Shown here piece after piece: positions 59,459 through 64,000 of a DNA stretch of 64,000 nucleotides (position 1 is its first letter; each line of letters begins with the position of its first letter). The position numbers were made by a program, and so were the translations under genes. This stretch comes from an uncultured Lachnospiraceae bacterium (GTDB lineage Bacteria > Bacillota > Clostridia > Lachnospirales > Lachnospiraceae): NCBI GenBank assembly GCA_944384105.1, contig CALWSC010000077.1, forward strand, positions 1-64,000, given 5' to 3'. The notes under the pieces are model-generated. The model did no database searches. It saw nothing but the letters and a program-made list of their open reading frames with translations, and was not told the DNA's origin.

Positions 59459-60298
59459 TCACTGCCCTTTGAGATTTCCGGAACAGACACGCGCAATGTG
59501 CATGGCAAGATAGCCGATTTCCGTCTCATCCATCGCTGCGCCTATGCTCTTTCCGAGATGGCTGCAGACCTTCCTGGCTATCGCAAAGGAGTCGGGGTAC
59601 TCCGATTCCATATAGCGGTTCATATTCAGGTGAAGTGTCTCATTCTTTAATATCCGCGCGACCATATATTTGATATGATTCATCAGCCGGTTGTAGGAGA
59701 GGGATTCCACATCAATGGCACTTCCCGTCTCCCGCTCAATCTCCTCAATACACTCCCGAACCGCCCGCGCCGTCTGCATCGCTACCGACACGTCCTCATC
59801 TCCGATCGCAGAGTGAATATGGAGCGCCACATATCCTACCTCATGATCGTCAATCCCAATGTCCATCCTCTCTCTCAGAATCCGTTTCAAAACTGACGCC
59901 GCCTTAAATTCGCTGTAGAACAGCACCTGTATATCGCCGGTGAGCGGATTGCTGATCTGCTCGCCGGCCCGGATGCGCTCCACGGCAAACGAGATATGAT
60001 CCGCCAGTGAGAAAAGGATTCTCCGGTCCAGATCCCCGAATGTCCGCTCCGCCTCCCGGAGTATCTCATCCGCAATCTCCAGATACTCGGGCGCGACGCT
60101 CCCTGCCAGCTTTCTGGCGCTTCCGCGCGGCGTCTCCTCGGCAAGGCGGTAGCGGGTGCAGTCCTCAGGCAGCTCAAATCTCTGACTGACCTTTCTGCCA
60201 AACCCCACACCCCTGCCGAGCAGCACGTATTCCTGATTATCGTCCATATCGATTGCAATTACGCCATTGTTATTTAATACCTTACTCACTCTGTACAT
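59459..60298 (-). CDS. BglG/GlcT-family transcriptional antiterminator
   Basis: The 279-residue protein has the RNA-binding CAT domain (residues 1-56, MYRVSKVLNNNGVIAIDMD and GRGVGFGRKVS) and two PTS regulation domains with His residues in FSLADHISFAVERI, YVALHIHSAIGDED, YNRLMNHIKYM and YLAMHIARV. It should bind the RAT site ahead of the PTS gene and prevent termination when the sugar is present. It lies just downstream of its target, so the loop reinforces itself. Confidence 0.92.
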   Translation of the reverse strand: MYRVSKVLNNNGVIAIDMDDNQEYVLLGRGVGFGRKVSQRFELPEDCTRYRLAEETPRGSARKLAGSVAPEYLEIADEILREAERTFGDLDRRILFSLADHISFAVERIRAGEQISNPLTGDIQVLFYSEFKAASVLKRILRERMDIGIDDHEVGYVALHIHSAIGDEDVSVAMQTARAVRECIEEIERETGSAIDVESLSYNRLMNHIKYMVARILKNETLHLNMNRYMESEYPDSFAIARKVCSHLGKSIGAAMDETEIGYLAMHIARVCSGNLKGQ

Positions 60299-60370
60299 TC
60301 TTTTGTATCCCCCGCGCTTCTTGGATTTTCTTCATCGTACCAGAATCTGCCGGGAATGTAAAGCATGCCT

Positions 60371-62548
60371 CTACTCGAAAATATCCACTGCGAACAGAGG
60401 ATCTCCGGCATGTACCGCTCCTTCTGCAAGCAGACGCACTTTCTGGTTGTCCTCCAGCTCTGTACACAGAATCGGCGAACACAGTGACGGTGCGTGTTCC
60501 CTGATATACTCCATGTCAATTTTCATCAGAGGTTCGCCTTTCTTCACCTTCTGTCCGTCTGTGACGAATACCTCAAATCCCTTTCCGTCAAGCGCCACCG
60601 TATCAATGCCGATATGGAACAGCATCGCAAATCCGCTCTCAGTCTCAAATCCGATCGCGTGTTTTGTCTCAAATACGAAGACAACTTCGCCGTCTTCCGG
60701 CGCTGTGATTACGTCTTCCTGCGGTGTTACCACGGCACCGTCTCCCATCATCCTGCCCGCAAATCCCTCGTCCGGAGCTGTTGAAAGGTCTGCTGCGATT
60801 CCTGTTATCGGACTGGAGATTACGACAGTCCGCACCGGTTTCCGGGATTCTTTGGCAGATGGCTCGTCCTTGATCTGTGCCTCGGTCTCCGTCTCGGCCT
60901 CCGGCGCCTCATCCTCGAAGGACTCCGGTGCATGCTCAAGATATTCCTCCAGCTTCGCCTTGATGACCGTCACCTGCGGTCCGTAGATGATCTGGATACC
61001 CTGTCCTTTCTTTACGATCCCCCTGGAACCTGTCTGCTTCAGAATATCGTCTCTGACCTTTTCCGCGTCATGCACAGTGATGCGAAGTCTGGTCGCACAG
61101 CAGTCCACATCACTGATGTTCTGTTTTCCTCCGAGTCCTCTTGTGATGAGTTCACTCACCGGATCGCTGCCCGCTGCAGCCGCATTTGCACCGCCAGCCT
61201 TTCTTGCGTTGACGTCCGCTTTGGTGTAAAGCTTTGTCTCCGTGTCATCATCCTCGCGTCCCGGAGTCTTAAAGTCAAACTTTTTAATTAAGAACGTAAA
61301 AATTACATAGTATAAGATGAAATAAATAATTCCGACCGGGATAATTCTCAGCCAGCTTGTCTTGTCATTTCCCTGAAGGATTCCAAACAGGAAGAGGTCA
61401 AGGAATCCGCCCGAGAACGTGAGTCCCACTGCGATATTCAGCATATGCGCGATCATGTAAGCCGCGCCTGCCAGAATCACCTGTACCACGAACAGTGCCG
61501 GAGCCACGAACAGGAAGGAGAACTCCAGAGGCTCTGTAATTCCTGTCATCATACATGCAAGAGCTGCGGAAAGCAGAAGTCCGCCTGCGGCTTTCTTCTT
61601 CTCAGGCTTTGCGCAGCGATACATCGCAAGCGCCGCGCCCGGAAGTCCGAAAATCATAAAGATAAATTCGCCGGAAAAGTATCTCGTCGCGTCCGCGCTG
61701 AAGTGTGCCACATGAGCGGAATCCGCAAGCTGGGCAAAGAAGATGTTCTGTCCGCCCTGGACCATCTGTCCCGCTACCTCCATCGTACCGCCGACTGCAG
61801 TCTGCCAGAACGGCATGTAAAACACATGGTGCAGTCCGAACGGGATCAGAGCTCTCTTGATAATACCGAAAATTAATGTGCCTGCATAGCCGCTGCCGGT
61901 AACAAGACCGCCCAGCGCGTAGATGCCGTTCTGAACGATCGGCCAGATAAAGTACATACCGATGCCTACGAACATATATACAACGGTAGAGATGATCGGC
62001 ACAAATCTGGAACCGCCGAAAAAGGACAGTGCGTTGGGAAGCACGATCTTGTGGAACCGGTTGTGCAGCGACGCGACGCCCAGTCCCACGATGATGCCGC
62101 CGAATACTCCCATCTGCAGCGACTGGATACCGCAGACCGATGTGATTGTTCCCTGAAGCACGTCGGATGCAACCGTGCCGTCGGCTGTGATCTCGCCCGT
62201 CACGAGCAGCATGCCGCTGATTGCCGTGTGCATGACGAAGTACGCGATCAGCGCGGACAGCGCCGCTACCTCTTTTTCCTTCTTCGCCATTCCGATCGCA
62301 ACGCCCACGGCAAAAATCAGGGGCAGGTTGTCAAATACAGCGCTTCCGACCTTATTCATAATCGTCAGCAGCGCATGCAGCACCGTACCTTCTCCCAGAA
62401 TTCCCTGTAAACCGTACGTCGCAATCGTGGTTTCATTCGTAAACGAACTTCCGATTCCCAGCAGCAATCCCGCTACCGGCAGAATCGCGATCGGAAGCAT
62501 GAAGGATCTTCCAACTCTTTGAAGAACGCCAAAAATTTTGTCTTTCAT
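60371..62548 (-). CDS. PTS glucose/N-acetylglucosamine-family EIICBA
   Basis: The 725-residue protein joins EIIC (about ten membrane helices, residues 1-395, with SGEFIFMIFGLPGAALAMY), EIIB (Cys in ISDVDCCATRLRITVHD) and EIIA (His in GFAMLFHIGIDTVALDG). The domain order C-B-A and the DPVSELITRGLGGKQNI entry to EIIB fit the glucose branch. Glucose, glucosamine and N-acetylglucosamine cannot be told apart. A charged linker (residues about 550-585, Glu-rich) precedes EIIA. Confidence 0.93.
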   Translation of the reverse strand: MKDKIFGVLQRVGRSFMLPIAILPVAGLLLGIGSSFTNETTIATYGLQGILGEGTVLHALLTIMNKVGSAVFDNLPLIFAVGVAIGMAKKEKEVAALSALIAYFVMHTAISGMLLVTGEITADGTVASDVLQGTITSVCGIQSLQMGVFGGIIVGLGVASLHNRFHKIVLPNALSFFGGSRFVPIISTVVYMFVGIGMYFIWPIVQNGIYALGGLVTGSGYAGTLIFGIIKRALIPFGLHHVFYMPFWQTAVGGTMEVAGQMVQGGQNIFFAQLADSAHVAHFSADATRYFSGEFIFMIFGLPGAALAMYRCAKPEKKKAAGGLLLSAALACMMTGITEPLEFSFLFVAPALFVVQVILAGAAYMIAHMLNIAVGLTFSGGFLDLFLFGILQGNDKTSWLRIIPVGIIYFILYYVIFTFLIKKFDFKTPGREDDDTETKLYTKADVNARKAGGANAAAAGSDPVSELITRGLGGKQNISDVDCCATRLRITVHDAEKVRDDILKQTGSRGIVKKGQGIQIIYGPQVTVIKAKLEEYLEHAPESFEDEAPEAETETEAQIKDEPSAKESRKPVRTVVISSPITGIAADLSTAPDEGFAGRMMGDGAVVTPQEDVITAPEDGEVVFVFETKHAIGFETESGFAMLFHIGIDTVALDGKGFEVFVTDGQKVKKGEPLMKIDMEYIREHAPSLCSPILCTELEDNQKVRLLAEGAVHAGDPLFAVDIFE

Positions 62549-62615
62549 GTCTTTCTCTCCTTTTCCCTTTTATAGTTTTTGACGTCTTTTGCGAGTCTAT
62601 GTACAAAGAAGCGCA

Positions 62616-62693
62616 CAAAAAAACACTAACCCTGCAGATATCCTCGAAAAAAACATCATTGCCTGGTTAATGCCTGCCGTACAGTTACACACC
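62616..62693 (-). promoter_or_regulatory. RAT antiterminator and overlapping terminator upstream of the PTS gene
   Basis: A 29-base RAT-like element (62665-62693) reads GGTGTGTAACTG then GCAGGCATTAACC on the minus strand, close to BglG/SacY/GlcT target consensus. Its 3' arm CATTAACC can pair with GGTTAGTG (62624-62631) followed by seven T, a competing terminator with a two-base internal mismatch. This is the expected target of the antiterminator encoded downstream. Confidence 0.82.
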
Positions 62694-62709
62694 GATTACT
62701 TATAGGTTT

Positions 62710-62738
62710 ATTATATTGGATGATTTATAAAATGTCAA
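62710..62738 (-). promoter_or_regulatory. Consensus promoter of the PTS gene
   Basis: TTGACA (62733-62738), 17 bases, TATAAT (62710-62715), just upstream of the RAT element. Confidence 0.9.
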
Positions 62739-62916
62739 CAGTTATTCCTGCTGTTTTTTGATTTTTTCCGTCACTGTGCAAAACAGTTAAAACCGGATAC
62801 ATACTGCAGCTTGGGCACTCTGCTTCGATTCCGCCTTATCAAGCTGCGCCCGCATCCTTTCTCAACTCATCGCCTGCAGAAACCGGTCTATCTTTATTCG
62901 GATAAAATGGTATTCC

Positions 62917-62978
62917 CCAAAAACGTAAGCAGGGCAGCCGCCAAACAAACATTCCTGCATATCCGTTTGGCGGCTGCC
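62917..62978 (-). terminator. Long-stem hairpin after phnX
   Basis: GGCAGCCGCCAAAC (62933-62946) pairs perfectly with its complement (62965-62978) around an 18-base loop. A short T-run comes only about 10 bases later on the minus strand, so termination may be partial. The gap between 62739 and 62916 shows no gene. Confidence 0.6.
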
Positions 62979-63007
62979 ACAAAAGTCAAACACCCCGATG
63001 CCTGAAC

Positions 63008-63772
63008 TTACAGCAGATCCAGAATTCCTCTGATATCCTTCACCACATAGTCCGCCCCTGCCTCGCGGTAGATTTTCTCGGCTTTTTCACAGATCTCCTG
63101 CTTCTCTGCATCGCTTAACGCCTCATACTCTTCCTGGGAAAGTCCAATGACAGAGCTGCCCTCAAGGATTCCCACGGAAACGGCGCCGGCATTTTTGCCC
63201 TCTTTGATATCGGCTACGGTGTCGCCGACTTTCATGATTCTTCTCACATCACCCAGTTTTAACTGCTCCATGTTGCGAAAAATCATGTACGGGTATGGTC
63301 TGCCCATCTTGCCGGTAGCGTCAGGACTGTACCAGCAGTCCGGTTTATAGCCTGCTTTCTCGGCGTTCGGGACTACGAGATTCATCATCTCATCCGTGTA
63401 GCCTGTCGTGGAGCCGATTTTTAATCCCATTCCGCGCAGCTTTGCCACTGTTTCCACAACGTAAGGTTTCGGATCAGCGTAGTTTTCCACAATCTGCAGA
63501 ATCTTATGCTCACTTAAACGATATACGGCGTTTACGTCATCCTCATTCCAGTCTCTGCCGTGCTGTTTCTTCCACTCCGCAGAGATGCGCTCCATGGAGA
63601 GCATTGTGCGCACATGGTCGATCTTGAGCATTCCCATCGGCTTTCTGACTTCCTCAAGTGTCGGTGTGATGCCATACTCCTCAAACGCCTCAATAAATGC
63701 TTTCACCGGAGCCATACAGCCGTAGTCAACGGTTGTCCCCGCCCAGTCAAAAATAATTCCGTCAAACTTCAT
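63008..63772 (-). CDS. phnX: Phosphonoacetaldehyde hydrolase PhnX
   Basis: The 254-residue HAD-superfamily hydrolase has nucleophile segment IIFDWAGTTVDYGC, cap-domain MGMLKIDHVRTML with the Schiff-base Lys, GSTTGYTDEMM and VGDTVADIKEGKNAG. It breaks phosphonoacetaldehyde into acetaldehyde and phosphate. The ATG at 63772 has GAGGAGAG upstream. It follows the aminotransferase gene by 21 bases, forming the 2-aminoethylphosphonate degradation pair. Confidence 0.93.
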   Translation of the reverse strand: MKFDGIIFDWAGTTVDYGCMAPVKAFIEAFEEYGITPTLEEVRKPMGMLKIDHVRTMLSMERISAEWKKQHGRDWNEDDVNAVYRLSEHKILQIVENYADPKPYVVETVAKLRGMGLKIGSTTGYTDEMMNLVVPNAEKAGYKPDCWYSPDATGKMGRPYPYMIFRNMEQLKLGDVRRIMKVGDTVADIKEGKNAGAVSVGILEGSSVIGLSQEEYEALSDAEKQEICEKAEKIYREAGADYVVKDIRGILDLL

Positions 63773-63793
63773 TGTTTTTTCTCTCCTCATCCA

Positions 63794-64000
63794 TTATTTG
63801 TTCTGTTCCAGAAATTCCTTGATGATATCGCATACTTTCTCGATATCCTCTTTGTAAATCTCACCGATATTTCCAATGCGGAAGGTATCCGCATCCGTTA
63901 CCTTACCCGGATAAATAGCGTATCCTCTGTCCTTGATGTACTGATACATCTCCTGGAAGGAGAAGTGATGGTTCTCTGGATAGAAGAATGTGGTGATGAT
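63794..64000 (-). CDS. phnW: 2-aminoethylphosphonate--pyruvate transaminase PhnW (C-terminal 68 codons)
   Basis: The partial frame ends with YAIYPGKVTDADTFRIGNIG and EDIEKVCDIIKEFLEQNK, typical for the C terminus of PhnW class V aminotransferases. PhnW makes phosphonoacetaldehyde, the PhnX substrate, so the pairing supports the assignment. The remainder lies beyond the right edge. Confidence 0.85.
   Translation of the reverse strand: MITTFFYPENHHFSFQEMYQYIKDRGYAIYPGKVTDADTFRIGNIGEIYKEDIEKVCDIIKEFLEQNK

Overview
The window is a stretch of a low-to-mid GC Firmicute chromosome, most likely a gut Lachnospiraceae (Clostridia). Pointers are the ispF-cysE-cysS-mrnC-rlmB-sigH block with a Cys T-box, type III glutamine synthetase, ftsEX next to a CtpA-type protease, a YesMN two-component system beside a CUT1 importer, strong AGGAGG ribosome sites, and two fucose-linked loci. 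Nearly all genes lie on the minus strand.

Positions 1-13100 hold a B12-dependent propanediol-type bacterial microcompartment (BMC) locus read right to left: class II (fuculose/rhamnulose-phosphate) aldolase with a C-terminal encapsulation peptide, PduP, an encapsulation-peptide Zn-alcohol dehydrogenase, four shell proteins, PduL, PduN, PduS and PduT. After a terminator follow a DeoR regulator, a PduQ-like dehydrogenase, PduCDE and the start of PduG (cut by the edge). The scheme is deoxysugar phosphate to lactaldehyde to 1,2-propanediol to propionaldehyde to propanol and propionyl-phosphate. A second, physically separate BMC operon (24834-26179: PduU/EutS-like pair and an EutP/PduV GTPase) lies about 11 kb away beside another DeoR regulator.

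Positions 13.5-24.8 kb carry a PHP phosphatase, an AraC-regulated Zn-ADH/aldo-keto reductase pair, an M18 aminopeptidase, three tRNA genes and the housekeeping block. Positions 27.1-31.4 kb hold a more AT-rich four-gene island (double winged-helix protein, HEPN-like protein, KGGxGR ATPase, P-loop NTPase). I cannot match it to a named system; it is the best candidate here for an undescribed conflict/defence module.

Positions 31.8-45.1 kb form a host-glycan utilisation cluster: GH29 fucosidase, two paralogous CehA-like PHP proteins around an OPA-type transporter, lipoprotein binding protein, GH88 unsaturated uronyl hydrolase, two permeases, and a YesM/YesN-type sensor and regulator. Two of its promoters share an identical motif at identical spacing from the -10 box. 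The rest (45-64 kb) is mainly core metabolism and envelope: MTA/SAH nucleosidase, CtpA protease, ftsEX, CdaR-type regulator, PqqD-like protein with an OPT transporter, a MoxR/VWA pair, glnN, fba, a glucose-type PTS with its antiterminator and RNA target, and a 2-aminoethylphosphonate degradation pair (phnX, end of phnW). No CRISPR array, insertion sequence or prophage was seen.
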